Below are positions 26,366 to 35,138 of a stretch of 64,000 nucleotides of DNA, one piece after another. The DNA is from Bradyrhizobium retamae (GTDB lineage Bacteria > Pseudomonadota > Alphaproteobacteria > Rhizobiales > Xanthobacteraceae), in the NCBI RefSeq assembly GCF_001440415.1, contig NZ_LLYA01000046.1:113985-177984 (forward strand). The letters are read 5' to 3'. The notes beneath the pieces were generated by a model. It ran no database searches and was not told the DNA's origin. It saw nothing but the letters and a program-made list of their open reading frames with translations. Each line of letters begins with the position of its first letter. Position 1 is the stretch's first letter. Position numbers and translations under genes: made by a program.

Positions 26366-29300
26366 ATGAGTTTATTTAGAAAATGGACGCGGCCTGTCCG
26401 GCTGCTGGCCACGCCTGAACGTCGGCTGAGCGCCGGGAAAAACACCATCACTCAGAGCGCTTTTCAGCAAGCGGTGGTTTCGGCCGACTTTTTCGAATCG
26501 CAGCATTCCGGGCACGACCTCATCAAAACGAAGCTGAGCGCTCCCTTCGATGAGATGCTGGTGCGCTTTCCGAAGGTGCACCGTGTCACCACTCCCCTGC
26601 CCGTGCTGACCGCTGTGGACCCCGAAGACTACAAGCAGTCATCCTCTCCGCTCGAATTGACATGGGACCGGCTTGGCGCCCTGGAGACGTGGGCCGATAG
26701 CCCCGAAAAGGTGCTGGATTCCTGGCGAAACCGCTTCATTTTCGCCGTCGAGGATCTCGACCACGGCCATCCCGGTTTGCGTCTGCCGCAGATCGGCGCC
26801 CTGCACGCCATCGCGGCGCACTTCTCAGTGGGCAGGGAGTTCGAGCCCGCCACCGTCGTCCTGCCCACGGGAACGGGCAAGACCGAGACCATGCTTGCCG
26901 ACCTCGTGTACCGACGCGAGCGCAAAATGCTCGTCCTGGTGCCAAGTTCGATCCTGCGAAACCAGATCGGCGCCAAGTTCTCGACCCTGGGCGTGTTACC
27001 TGCCGCTGGCGCCATACCCGTTGAAGTTGCTCGGCCGTTCGTGACCAAGATTACGAAGGGCATCAGCACGGTGGGCCACGCCGAGGCCATCGTGAATGCA
27101 TCGAACGTCATCATCGCCACTCCCGACATCCTGAAGGCATCGGCCCCTGACGCGCTGCGCCGGCTGCTGGAAGGCTGTTCGACACTGGTCGTCGATGAAG
27201 CCCATCACATCACCGCGGCGACCTGGAGCGAGGTGCGGGACCGCTTCACAGCGAAGAAGATAATCCAGTTCACCGCGACACCATTCCGTCGCGATGAAAG
27301 GAAGGTCGACGGCAAGATCATTTTCAATTTCAAGCTCGGCGATGCGCAGGAGGCGGGCTACTACCGCCCCATCAACCTCAGAAGTGTCGAAGAGTATGGC
27401 GACCAATCGACGCGCGATCAGAAGATCGTCGCCGAAGCCGTTGCCGTCCTGAGACGTGACCGGAAGGAGCTGGGCCTGGACCACTTGCTGATGGCGCGGA
27501 CCCGGACCAAGGAACGCGCTGAGGAAGTGTGGAAGCACTACCGCAAGCTCGCACCGGAAATGAAGCCCGTGCTGGTCTATTCGGGCCCCGGCCGCAAGAC
27601 GGGGAACGCAAAGTCGATGGCGCAGCTTTATGACCGGGGCGTCAACGGGTCCAGGATCGTCGTCTGCGTCGACATGCTGGGCGAAGGCGTAGACCTTCCG
27701 AACCTAAAGATTGCTGCCTTGCACGATACCCACAAGTCCTTGGCCGTCACGCTGCAGTTCATTGGCCGCATCACCCGCAAAGGCGACGACAAGACGATCG
27801 GTGAGGCCACCGTTGTCACCAACATCGCCGACCCCGAGGCCGAAAGAAAGCTGGGCGACCTTTACGCGGAAGGAGCCGACTGGGACAAAATCATCAAGCG
27901 GCTCAGCGAGGAACGGATCGAGCAAGAACTGCGGCTCCAGGATGTCGTGGCTGGGCTCAAAAGCAAAGGCACCCTCCACAATCAGCTGTCGCTCTGGAAC
28001 CTGCGGCCCCGCTTCTCTACTCAGATCTACCGCACACGCTGCCTGGCCTTGTCGCCGACCCTTTACACGCAAGTGCTGAAATCAAGGGACGAGAGCTGGT
28101 ACGCACTGGACGAAGCCCAAAACCTGATGGTGGCGGTCGTCCACCGTGAAGAGCCGGTGGACTGGGGCAATTATCAAACCCTTGAGGAGACCAACTACTA
28201 CCTCCTGGTGATGCGGTGGGACCAAGCAAACCAGGCCCTGTTCATCTACGCGAGTGACTACGAAGCCTTGCGCACCGAGCAGCTGGCCGCGATCGTGACC
28301 GGCGACAACACCCGCTTGCTCTCCGGCACGCCGATATTCCAGATTCTCAACAACGTGGAGCTACCACTGGCCAAGAGCCTGGGGTCGTCGCGCGTCGGCG
28401 CGATCAGTTTCACGTCCTACTTCGGACCAAACGTCACGGAGGGCCTGGCCAGCATTGAGAAGGCGGAGTCCGAGCTGAACAACATCGCCTGTATTGGGTA
28501 TGAGAACGGCGATCGCGTGCTGTGGGGCGGTGCCAAGCGCAAAGGCAAGGTCTGGCAGCAGCGGGCCGGCACCCTCGCCGAATGGGTGGAATGGTGCGGC
28601 AGGACCTGGCAGAAAGTCTCCGCGGAGAAGGCATCCGCGCCCAACATCACCGAAGACTTTCTGAGGCCGTTGCGGCTGACATCACCGCACAACTCCTATC
28701 CGATCGCAATCGAGTGGGGAGAGCACGCCCAGAATGCCTTTTCGGATCAGTTCGTGTTTTTCGGCACGACGAGCATTCCGTTGTACCTGGTCGATCTGGA
28801 GGTTGCCGCGGTCCAGCAGGATGGGTCGATCGATATCCGGCTCTCGTCAGAGACGTTGAGCGCTACCTACCGGTTGAGCATTTCGAACTGCTTTCCGGCC
28901 GGCTACCGACATACGAAGGTCTCGGGGCCAGATGTCGGCTTCAAAAAGAAAAACAAGGAGGTCGTGCCGCTCGACGAGCATCTCGCGGTCGATCCATTTG
29001 TCGTAAGGTACGCTGATGGGACCTACTCCTACAATTGCTATCACATCCCGACCAGCCTGAACGCAGGCCGTTTCCCAGCAGCGCGACTCGAAACCTGGCC
29101 CTGGAAGAATATCCCGCTGAACCGGGAATCCATGGGCAAATCCCGCGACGCCAACACCATCCAGCATTACGCCTTCCAACGCCTCAAGGCCGATTTTGAC
29201 CTGGTCTTCAACGACGACGGTTCGGGTGAAGCAGCCGACCTCGTCGGCCTGAAAGAGGCTGACGAGAAGACCATCCGCCTCTGCCTCATTCATTGCAAAA

Positions 29301-29659
29301 ACGCCTACAAGGGCGTCATTTCGCAGGATATCCAGAATTTTTATGTGCTTTGCGGACAGGCGCAGAAAAGTGTGACTGTCAAGCACCACGGGATGTTGCG
29401 GCTCTACAATGATCTCAAGCGCCGCCACGAACTCTGGATGAAGGATGGCCACACGCGCTTCCTCAAAGGCGACATCAAGCAGTTAGCCTATTTCAGGGAC
29501 AAATCCCGTCGCGCAACGGTCGAGTTTGAAGTCATCATCGCGCAGCCGGGTGCATCTGCAGCTGCTCTCAACGATGATGCGCTGCTGCTCCTCGGGACGA
29601 CGGAGTTATACCTGAAGAAAACAGCGGCTGCGAGTTTGCGCGTCATTGTTTCGCCTTAG
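26366..29659 (+). CDS. Superfamily 2 helicase fused to a restriction-like nuclease domain
   Basis: 1097 aa. Superfamily 2 helicase motifs: PTGTGKTE (167-174), DEAHH (277-281), 'FTATPFRRD' (about 301-309), and motif VI within 'LQFIGRITRKGDD' (about 465). A middle domain of unknown type follows. Around residues 950-985, 'GEAADLVGLKE' and 'CLIHCKNA' have the spacing of a PD-(D/E)XK-type active site (Asp, then His/Cys-Lys). Helicase-nuclease fusions of this kind act in anti-phage restriction. ATG 26366 has only a weak ribosome-binding site. It stands alone downstream of the divergent XRE gene; nearby HNH and DUF2130 genes may or may not belong to the same system. Confidence 0.8.
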   Translation: MSLFRKWTRPVRLLATPERRLSAGKNTITQSAFQQAVVSADFFESQHSGHDLIKTKLSAPFDEMLVRFPKVHRVTTPLPVLTAVDPEDYKQSSSPLELTWDRLGALETWADSPEKVLDSWRNRFIFAVEDLDHGHPGLRLPQIGALHAIAAHFSVGREFEPATVVLPTGTGKTETMLADLVYRRERKMLVLVPSSILRNQIGAKFSTLGVLPAAGAIPVEVARPFVTKITKGISTVGHAEAIVNASNVIIATPDILKASAPDALRRLLEGCSTLVVDEAHHITAATWSEVRDRFTAKKIIQFTATPFRRDERKVDGKIIFNFKLGDAQEAGYYRPINLRSVEEYGDQSTRDQKIVAEAVAVLRRDRKELGLDHLLMARTRTKERAEEVWKHYRKLAPEMKPVLVYSGPGRKTGNAKSMAQLYDRGVNGSRIVVCVDMLGEGVDLPNLKIAALHDTHKSLAVTLQFIGRITRKGDDKTIGEATVVTNIADPEAERKLGDLYAEGADWDKIIKRLSEERIEQELRLQDVVAGLKSKGTLHNQLSLWNLRPRFSTQIYRTRCLALSPTLYTQVLKSRDESWYALDEAQNLMVAVVHREEPVDWGNYQTLEETNYYLLVMRWDQANQALFIYASDYEALRTEQLAAIVTGDNTRLLSGTPIFQILNNVELPLAKSLGSSRVGAISFTSYFGPNVTEGLASIEKAESELNNIACIGYENGDRVLWGGAKRKGKVWQQRAGTLAEWVEWCGRTWQKVSAEKASAPNITEDFLRPLRLTSPHNSYPIAIEWGEHAQNAFSDQFVFFGTTSIPLYLVDLEVAAVQQDGSIDIRLSSETLSATYRLSISNCFPAGYRHTKVSGPDVGFKKKNKEVVPLDEHLAVDPFVVRYADGTYSYNCYHIPTSLNAGRFPAARLETWPWKNIPLNRESMGKSRDANTIQHYAFQRLKADFDLVFNDDGSGEAADLVGLKEADEKTIRLCLIHCKNAYKGVISQDIQNFYVLCGQAQKSVTVKHHGMLRLYNDLKRRHELWMKDGHTRFLKGDIKQLAYFRDKSRRATVEFEVIIAQPGASAAALNDDALLLLGTTELYLKKTAAASLRVIVSP

Positions 29660-29835
29660 CGCGCCTCCGGTCAGGCTATGCCCCTGCTGACCCGGGCAAT
29701 CGACCCAATCAGCTCGGCACCACCGCAAGCCCGGAATTGCACCGATACCGGATCCTTGTCGCGCAGAAACAGCTCCATGGCCGTCCCCAGCTTGCGCCGT
29801 GCTACGTCAAGCTTGGCAAGCATTGCGCGCATCTC

Positions 29836-30636
29836 TCACACAGTCGCCTTCAGGCGACGTGCTTCTACTATTTTGACTTTGGCCATCATTTCGGCTTCCA
29901 TTTCATCGCGGCGCTCCCCAAAGTGAACCTCGCGGTGCTCACCAGGGCAGATGGCAATGACATTGGTCATCCTGTCGGCGCCGTCGTTTGCTAGGGCCAG
30001 AATATGATGGCACTCCAGGTATCGCGCCCCGTTCGCACACTTGAAGCCCAGCTTTCCGCAAAACTCGCACTTCCCAGCGGCTCGCATTCGAACAGCTTCC
30101 CTGACCTGTGGATCACGCGCATATCGCTTACCGGTATAGTTGGTATACGCCGGGTCGTCGGTTCCGAGGTCGTCAATGGCATCGTCGAACGCAACGCTAT
30201 CCAATCCTGCTAAACGTCGCCTGCGTTCAGCCGATGGCATGAATACGCCGAGATGTTTCCAGGCACTCTCACCACTTTTGTCCTTCAATTGCTCCAGCGC
30301 CAAAGCGATTGCTTTGAAGTCTGCGTTGGTAAAAGTGTGCCCTAATGAACGCTTGATGATGCCTTCCCTTATTCCTGGCTCGATATAATCGGCGGTCCAA
30401 GCATTCGGGTTGACCTTGTTATTCGAATCCAACACCGTGACGAGCGCGAGCAGCGGCACGTCCGCTAAGGCTGCTGCAGCATCTAGCAAGTTACACACCT
30501 GCGCTATGGCGCGAGCGTGATTTCTGGGCCGCCCAATGCTTTCGGCTGCGGTCTGATAAGTAAGAAACTGATGGGAAGCTGCGGCGGAAACAATGACCGG
30601 CAGAAGCATGCGGGCAGTCTCGTATTGCTTGGTCAT
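29836..30636 (-). CDS. HNH endonuclease
   Basis: 266 aa. The C-terminal third holds a zinc-binding HNH nuclease: 'CEFCGKLGF' as the first Cys pair, '[14 protein letters not shown]' with the catalytic His pair, and '[15 protein letters not shown]' with the second Cys and the final His. The N-terminal 170 residues are a helical domain ('[20 protein letters not shown]') seen in McrA-like and related HNH proteins that probably recognises DNA. The ATG overlaps the stop codon of the SRAP remnant (ATGA), so they were once co-transcribed. It is convergent with the large helicase gene. Confidence 0.82.
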   Translation of the reverse strand: MTKQYETARMLLPVIVSAAASHQFLTYQTAAESIGRPRNHARAIAQVCNLLDAAAALADVPLLALVTVLDSNNKVNPNAWTADYIEPGIREGIIKRSLGHTFTNADFKAIALALEQLKDKSGESAWKHLGVFMPSAERRRRLAGLDSVAFDDAIDDLGTDDPAYTNYTGKRYARDPQVREAVRMRAAGKCEFCGKLGFKCANGARYLECHHILALANDGADRMTNVIAICPGEHREVHFGERRDEMEAEMMAKVKIVEARRLKATV

Positions 30637-30797
30637 GCCACCTTGTCCTCCTTGTCAGCACCACGCATGACGATCTTCAACGCGTCATCCGGCAACGGTC
30701 GCTGCAGAGCCTTCGCCTCGTCCCACAGGGCGTGCATCCAGACGTCCCGCTCCTCGTCGGTGGTCAGGATGACCGGCATCGGTTTCCTGTGCCACCC
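30633..30797 (-). pseudogene. C-terminal remnant of an SRAP (YedK/HMCES-like) protein
   Basis: The last 54 codons read '[20 protein letters not shown]' then '[21 protein letters not shown]', the characteristic end of SOS-response-associated peptidase (SRAP) proteins that shield abasic sites. The active-site Cys2 and the rest of the domain are missing: upstream the homology ends within about 70 bp of boundary dyad E. The fragment is truncated at the module edge, consistent with recombination there. Confidence 0.7.
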
Positions 30798-30868
30798 CTT
30801 TGATTGACTAAGCCAACGATTTTCATGTGCCCACCCTAACGTCAATCAAAACATCGGGCCAAACGCGA

Positions 30869-30900
30869 ACTGATAAGCTTTCTCTCAAAACCTTATCAGT
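30869..30900. repeat. Boundary dyad E
   Basis: Inverted repeat with perfect 9-bp outer arms ACTGATAAG/CTTATCAGT; extended arms of 13 bp (ACTGATAAGCTTT against ACTGATAAGGTTT) differ at one base around the 6-nt centre CTCTCA. The following bases resemble the unit after the half-site at copy C. It closes the defence cargo on the right, next to the ICE backbone. Nothing else is recognised from 30901 to 31078. Confidence 0.85.
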
Positions 30901-31078
30901 GCCAAAACCGACTGCGTTCATCGGCGACAGTTATGATCGAAGTGATCTCCCGGTAATTGTCTCCACAAAACGAGAATATTCGCGAACAAGGTTGGAGACT
31001 TTTGGCGCGCGCCAGTTCCTTAGAAACTGCTCGCTCCGCTGCGCCGGATCCACGATCCCCGCCCGCACGCGGCTCAAA

Positions 31079-31300
31079 TCATCGCTTTAGTAGGTCGCCC
31101 GCGTCCACGCCCAGCGCCTTTGCAAGCTTGCCAAGCATGGTAACCGAAGCACTGTAGGTGCTGGTCTCCAGCTGGCTGATATAGCTTCGATCTACCTTCG
31201 CTCGAAATGAGAGTTCCTCCTGGCTCCAGCCTTTTTCATGCCGAAGCCGCCGAAGGTTCTTTGCAACAATGTCTCGCATTCCGTCCATGAAAGACGGCAT
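31079..31300 (-). CDS. Small XRE/Cro-type regulator
   Basis: Up to 73 aa, almost entirely a helix-turn-helix: 'KNLRRLRHEKGWSQEELSFRA' and 'DRSYISQLETSTYS', ending 'LGKLAKALGVDAGDLLKR'. Possible starts are ATG 31300, 31288 and 31279; the last gives the usual 'MRDIVAKNLRRLR' opening and leaves the operator dyad at 31308-31340 in the promoter rather than the leader. It diverges from a hypothetical gene at the end of the trb region, and is a candidate regulator of the ICE or of its own promoter. Confidence 0.8.
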   Translation of the reverse strand: MPSFMDGMRDIVAKNLRRLRHEKGWSQEELSFRAKVDRSYISQLETSTYSASVTMLGKLAKALGVDAGDLLKR

Positions 31301-31307
31301 GCTTCTT

Positions 31308-31340
31308 GTTGAGCATACTCCTCAATTGAGTATACTCAAC
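31308..31340. promoter_or_regulatory. Operator dyad between divergent genes
   Basis: GTTGAGCATACTC (31308-31320) and GAGTATACTCAAC (31328-31340) are 13-bp inverted arms with one mismatch around CTCAATT. The dyad lies between the small XRE gene and the divergent hypothetical gene, a typical Cro/CI-like operator position; binding by the neighbouring XRE protein is the simplest reading. Confidence 0.75.
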
Positions 31341-31367
31341 AAAGAGAATTGCAGAGGCAGTATCCGT

Positions 31368-31778
31368 ATGAATGGTCTTGAGATAGTACGGCTAGAGCCG
31401 TTCGCGGAAGTTGCGGGGGATACCTATCGATTTGGATACCGTCTCGCCGGAGTCAGCGATTGCGTCTCAACGGTCGAACTGCCTATCCAAATCGTAGAGC
31501 AAACGGTGCTGACGAGAGCTTCGTTAACCGTGAGGATTTGCCCGGACGGAACGGTAATTCCACTGTTGTTACATGCTGCGGGCACCACCCTAGTTCCGTC
31601 GACCAACGTCGAGTCGCTCGACGTTCTAGTTCAAAGAGCCGTAAATACTGAAAATCTTCGGATGGAAGAAGCGACTGTTTCAGACCTAAATGCCCTCCTG
31701 CAGCGACTTGAGTGTTCTATCAGTCTCGTGAAGAATGCCATCAGCCAGATATCAAGCGAACCGATCACTCCGGTCTAG
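31368..31778 (+). CDS. Hypothetical 136-aa protein
   Basis: Starts at the ATG at 31368 ('MNGLEIVRLEPF'), with AGAGG about nine bases upstream. The protein is beta-rich in its first half ('TYRFGYRLAGVSD', 'PLLLHAAGTTLV') and helical in the second. No signal peptide or membrane segment and no family recognised. It is the only plus-strand gene at this end of the trb block and converges with the DUF2274 gene; its promoter overlaps the operator dyad. Confidence 0.55.
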   Translation: MNGLEIVRLEPFAEVAGDTYRFGYRLAGVSDCVSTVELPIQIVEQTVLTRASLTVRICPDGTVIPLLLHAAGTTLVPSTNVESLDVLVQRAVNTENLRMEEATVSDLNALLQRLECSISLVKNAISQISSEPITPV

Positions 31779-31810
31779 ATGACGGAAATCTCTGGGTCGC
31801 CTCCTCCCTG

Positions 31811-32137
31811 TTAGTGGGGCCGGTAGGATGGCTCCTTGCTCTTGCTGGAGCTTTCCCCCGGCTCTTTCTCGGTAGACTGATTATTGAGACTTCGTCGGGG
31901 CGTACCAATCATCGGGTCCTTTGCGCCGCCTGCCCGGCTGGCTCGCCTGAAATCCGCATCACCATCAAGAAACGCCTCCAGCATAAACGGTACGAGATCG
32001 GCCACCTCTTCCCGTGTACCGTAGGTCTCTGCGTAGAGATCGGCGTAGTCGCGAAGCCGCGCCGCAAGGTTCGGCGTTAACGTCGTGCTGAGCTTGACCG
32101 GGGTGCGGTCGGGCAGTTTTGAAAGCTTCATCGGCAC
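31811..32137 (-). CDS. DUF2274 protein
   Basis: 108 aa, of which the first 65 are a DUF2274 domain ('LPDRTPVKLSTTLTPNLAARL') followed by a polar tail. DUF2274 genes characteristically follow trbI in Trb-type conjugation operons of alphaproteobacterial elements, and here the start abuts the trbI stop at 32137. The ribbon-helix-helix-like sequence suggests a DNA-binding or regulatory protein; its role in transfer is not established. Confidence 0.85.
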   Translation of the reverse strand: MPMKLSKLPDRTPVKLSTTLTPNLAARLRDYADLYAETYGTREEVADLVPFMLEAFLDGDADFRRASRAGGAKDPMIGTPRRSLNNQSTEKEPGESSSKSKEPSYRPH

Positions 32138-33411
32138 TACGCCTTGGCCGCCGTCTGAATGTCTTGATACGGCTTCAGCACCAGATCCTTTGAAACAATT
32201 ACACGCAGCGGCCAGCCTGGCCGCACCGTGATGGTGGGCTGTACATCGAGTTCACGTTCGATGAGCCGCTGACCTGCCCTATTGGTCGTCTGCTGAACGC
32301 TTTCGCGCAGCGCCTTGACCAGGTCGCTTTCGTCGCTGCCGAGCGAGAGCTGGGTCCCAACACCAATAAGCGTCGCCAGGCCAATCCCCTTGAGCAACTG
32401 CCAGGTATGGAAATCCACCTCGTCCTCGAGACCTGCGTAGCCCGCGACATCGGTCGCCGGGAGGTTCTCGATCACGATCGAATTTCCGTTTGGCAGGATA
32501 AGCCGTGTCCAGACGACCAGCGCCCTCTTCTGGCCGAAGGCCACAACGCTGTCGTACTTGCCAAAAAGCCGCGTCCCCTGCGGGATCAGAAGATGCTCGC
32601 CAGTCACGGTGTCGTAAACGTTTTCCGTTACCTGCGCGATCGTCGATCCTGGCAGATCAGAATTCAAACCAGTAATCAGGCTCGCCGGAATGATGGATCC
32701 CGCCATGATCGCGTAAGGCGACGGCGCGGCTGCGAGGGCGTGCGGGTTGGTGGTTTCCTTGTCGGCTTTGGCGCTAACGAAGGCGAGCTTGCGCGCCTGG
32801 GACGATGGAATAATTTCGCCGGAGCGGTCATTCAAGCCCTGGGCCCTTGCAAGGAGATCAGCCGTCGTCGGAGGGTTATCCGCGAGTGCCGGACGAAATG
32901 CCGAAGATGGCTCAGTGGTTGCGACCGCAGCCACCGGCTGCTTGCGCCGGTCCTGCTTGTCGGACAGGCGAAATAGGAGGCCCGACTCCTTGGCCTGCTG
33001 CGCAATACGGGCCTGGCGGATGCGCTCAGCCCGTTCAACATCCTGCTCCGGATTGGCCTGGAACGGCGTTTCCGATGGTCCTGCCCCCAGTTTCTTCTCA
33101 CTCTCGGCGAAGGCGCGACCGACATCGCCGGGCGAAGGTGGGCCGAGCTTCGGCGGCAAGTCTTGATAGGATTTAGGCAGCTTGGTGAGCCCGTCAGCAG
33201 TCTGCTTGCGGTCGGTATTGTACAATTCAGTTCGTTCGGTGGGTTTGAACATCCGAGGCGGACTGAGCGCAATGATCGTCGCCCCCGCGATCAACAACGC
33301 GGCGACCGCGCAGCCAATCATCAGGGTGCGTTTGTTGAGACGGCGGATCGGCCGCGGCCGTGCCCGCAATTCCAGCCGTTCCGGTGGCACCTTGTCGGAA
33401 TCCTCGGTCAT
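32137..33411 (-). CDS. trbI: TrbI, VirB10-like conjugation channel protein
   Basis: 424 aa: cytoplasmic N-terminus, one membrane segment at about 30-50, a Pro/Gln-rich periplasmic linker, and the C-terminal VirB10/TrbI beta-barrel domain ('LLIPQGTRLFGKYDS', 'ATDVAGYAGLEDEVD'). VirB10 proteins span both membranes and gate the type IV secretion channel. Its start overlaps the trbG stop by four bases. Last of the nine trb genes. Confidence 0.95.
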   Translation of the reverse strand: MTEDSDKVPPERLELRARPRPIRRLNKRTLMIGCAVAALLIAGATIIALSPPRMFKPTERTELYNTDRKQTADGLTKLPKSYQDLPPKLGPPSPGDVGRAFAESEKKLGAGPSETPFQANPEQDVERAERIRQARIAQQAKESGLLFRLSDKQDRRKQPVAAVATTEPSSAFRPALADNPPTTADLLARAQGLNDRSGEIIPSSQARKLAFVSAKADKETTNPHALAAAPSPYAIMAGSIIPASLITGLNSDLPGSTIAQVTENVYDTVTGEHLLIPQGTRLFGKYDSVVAFGQKRALVVWTRLILPNGNSIVIENLPATDVAGYAGLEDEVDFHTWQLLKGIGLATLIGVGTQLSLGSDESDLVKALRESVQQTTNRAGQRLIERELDVQPTITVRPGWPLRVIVSKDLVLKPYQDIQTAAKA

Positions 33412-34433
33412 GATGCGCCTCCGGTGCTGAAGATCTGTGAGACCGGGCGCGCATCGGTGCGAATGATCCGGACGGTGCGCTGGGGATTCTCGCCAAGGCG
33501 GAGCTCGGCGGCGCCGAACATCCGGTCGACGATGTAGTAGGAGCCTCGCACGCGATAATTGACGAGGTTAGGCCGGCCATCGGCGCCGGCGACGAACAGG
33601 GGCGGCGCTTCGCCTTGCGATAGACCCGACGGCATCTGAATAAAGACCTTATGGCCATCGTCGAAGGCGCGAAGCGGCCGCCACGGCGGATCGTCCCCCT
33701 CGATCCGATAGCGGAAGTTCAAGCTGTCCAGCCGCACGCCGCGATCAGCGACGCGTTGTTCAGTCTCCTGCGCCGCCTGGTTCTGCTTGCGAAGTGCGAC
33801 CAGACTGTCGGTCGGATACGTCCATGAGATTGAGGCCATGTAGGTTTGCTTGGTGGACACGAGTTCGAGGTGGTAGGTGCGCCGGTCGGTCAACACCACG
33901 AGATTGGTCTGAATATCCGGCAGCGTCGGCTTGACCAGGATATGAACCCGCCGTGTGCCCGCCTGCCCGCTTATGGTGTCAGCGATGACCCACCGCACTG
34001 TGTCGCCAGTCGAGACATCGATCAGTTCCTCGGCTGGCTGCAGCACGATGGTGGAGACCTTCTCCGGGCTGGTGTAGAGCCGATAAAGCGCGCCTTCGGT
34101 CCACGGATAAACTTGAATGGCATTGATGTAACCGGCCCGGGTCGGTTCGATCCGTGCGGCCTTGTTGGCAGTGGCTATCGCCTGCTCCGGCGGAACCTTC
34201 TCTCCCTTGACGCCTTTGGTCGGCCAAGGCTTGAGCTGACCGGGCAGCGGCAACACCTTGGGTACCTCGACAACCTCGACCGGCTTGGGCGGATCAGCCT
34301 CTGGAAGAGCCTTCTCAAACGTCATTTCGTCGTACGGCGCCTCGAGATTCAATTTCGTGGCGCAGCCCCCAAGGGCGAGCGCCAGCGCAAGGATGCTTAC
34401 GGACGCGCGGCTCTTCATGGCAAAGGACATCAT
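33408..34433 (-). CDS. trbG: TrbG, VirB9-like lipoprotein
   Basis: 341 aa with a lipoprotein signal ('ILALALALGGCATK', Cys lipidation site near 23), then a VirB9/CagX domain ('YRLYTSPEKVSTIVL', 'DTVRWVIADTISG', 'FRYRIEGDDPPW'). VirB9 forms the outer-membrane ring with VirB7/VirB10. Overlaps trbF and trbI at its ends, so it is translated as part of the trb operon. Several Met codons near the start make the exact first residue uncertain. Confidence 0.94.
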   Translation of the reverse strand: MMSFAMKSRASVSILALALALGGCATKLNLEAPYDEMTFEKALPEADPPKPVEVVEVPKVLPLPGQLKPWPTKGVKGEKVPPEQAIATANKAARIEPTRAGYINAIQVYPWTEGALYRLYTSPEKVSTIVLQPAEELIDVSTGDTVRWVIADTISGQAGTRRVHILVKPTLPDIQTNLVVLTDRRTYHLELVSTKQTYMASISWTYPTDSLVALRKQNQAAQETEQRVADRGVRLDSLNFRYRIEGDDPPWRPLRAFDDGHKVFIQMPSGLSQGEAPPLFVAGADGRPNLVNYRVRGSYYIVDRMFGAAELRLGENPQRTVRIIRTDARPVSQIFSTGGAS

Positions 34434-35134
34434 TTTGCGTCTCCGATCAGGTCGCGCGACCAGTTGAGGGAATGAACGTAGAGACCGAGCGGATTCTTCC
34501 GCAACGTCTCGGCGCTGGTTGGAGGTTTCAGGATGACTGTCACGACGCCGGTGAAGCGCTCGGTCTTTGCGACCGCGCCGTTCTCGTAGGTATTCTCCTT
34601 CCAGCGAATCTCGAAACTTTCGCCGGATGCACGGACGACCGAGATCACGTCGGCGGTTGCGGTTTTCGCGCCGATCTTGGTGAAGGGGTCGGCTTCGCGG
34701 GCATACTCGTTAAGAGCCTGCGCCCCGCGATCGGTGACAAAGTCATACGCTCGAAGCCAGTTCGTTCGTACGATGATCGGGTCAATCGACAGCGAGCGGA
34801 CATTTTCGACGAAGCGCGCTAGAAAGTGCGCGATCTGGGCATCGGACGGCTGGTAGGTCGCAAATGCCGGACCGACAGCGCGCACTTCGCCGTGGCGATC
34901 AACCTCGACCACATAAGGCACTACTCCGGACCGGCCAATCACCGTCGAAAGTGTGAGACCTAACAAAGTTGAAAGCGCTGTAGCGGCTAGAGCAGCAAGC
35001 CGCCAGTTGCTGGCCTGGACGCGGGCCGAGCCCAGCCGTTCGTCCCAGACCTGCTGCGCCTTCTGATAGGGCGTGACCGGCTCAGGTGTATTGCCATAGC
35101 GGACCGATGGGCGGTGGAAAGGATGAGACGCCAT
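34430..35134 (-). CDS. trbF: TrbF, VirB8-like inner-membrane protein
   Basis: 234 aa from the ATG at 35134 ('MASHPFHRPSVRYGN'), which lies just after the trbL stop; the longer frame overlaps trbL. One membrane helix at about 45-65, then a periplasmic VirB8 domain ('FLARFVENVRSLSIDPIIVRTNW'-type segment at about 112-135). VirB8 proteins nucleate assembly of the channel. Overlaps the trbG start. Confidence 0.93.
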   Translation of the reverse strand: MASHPFHRPSVRYGNTPEPVTPYQKAQQVWDERLGSARVQASNWRLAALAATALSTLLGLTLSTVIGRSGVVPYVVEVDRHGEVRAVGPAFATYQPSDAQIAHFLARFVENVRSLSIDPIIVRTNWLRAYDFVTDRGAQALNEYAREADPFTKIGAKTATADVISVVRASGESFEIRWKENTYENGAVAKTERFTGVVTVILKPPTSAETLRKNPLGLYVHSLNWSRDLIGDAK

Positions 35135-35138
35135 ACCC

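Noticed and set aside
1197..30900. Reading the dyads as a CRISPR array or integron attC sites
   Set aside because: Copies are 4-9 kb apart with whole operons between them, and they lack attC-type R and L boxes or variable-length palindromic stems.
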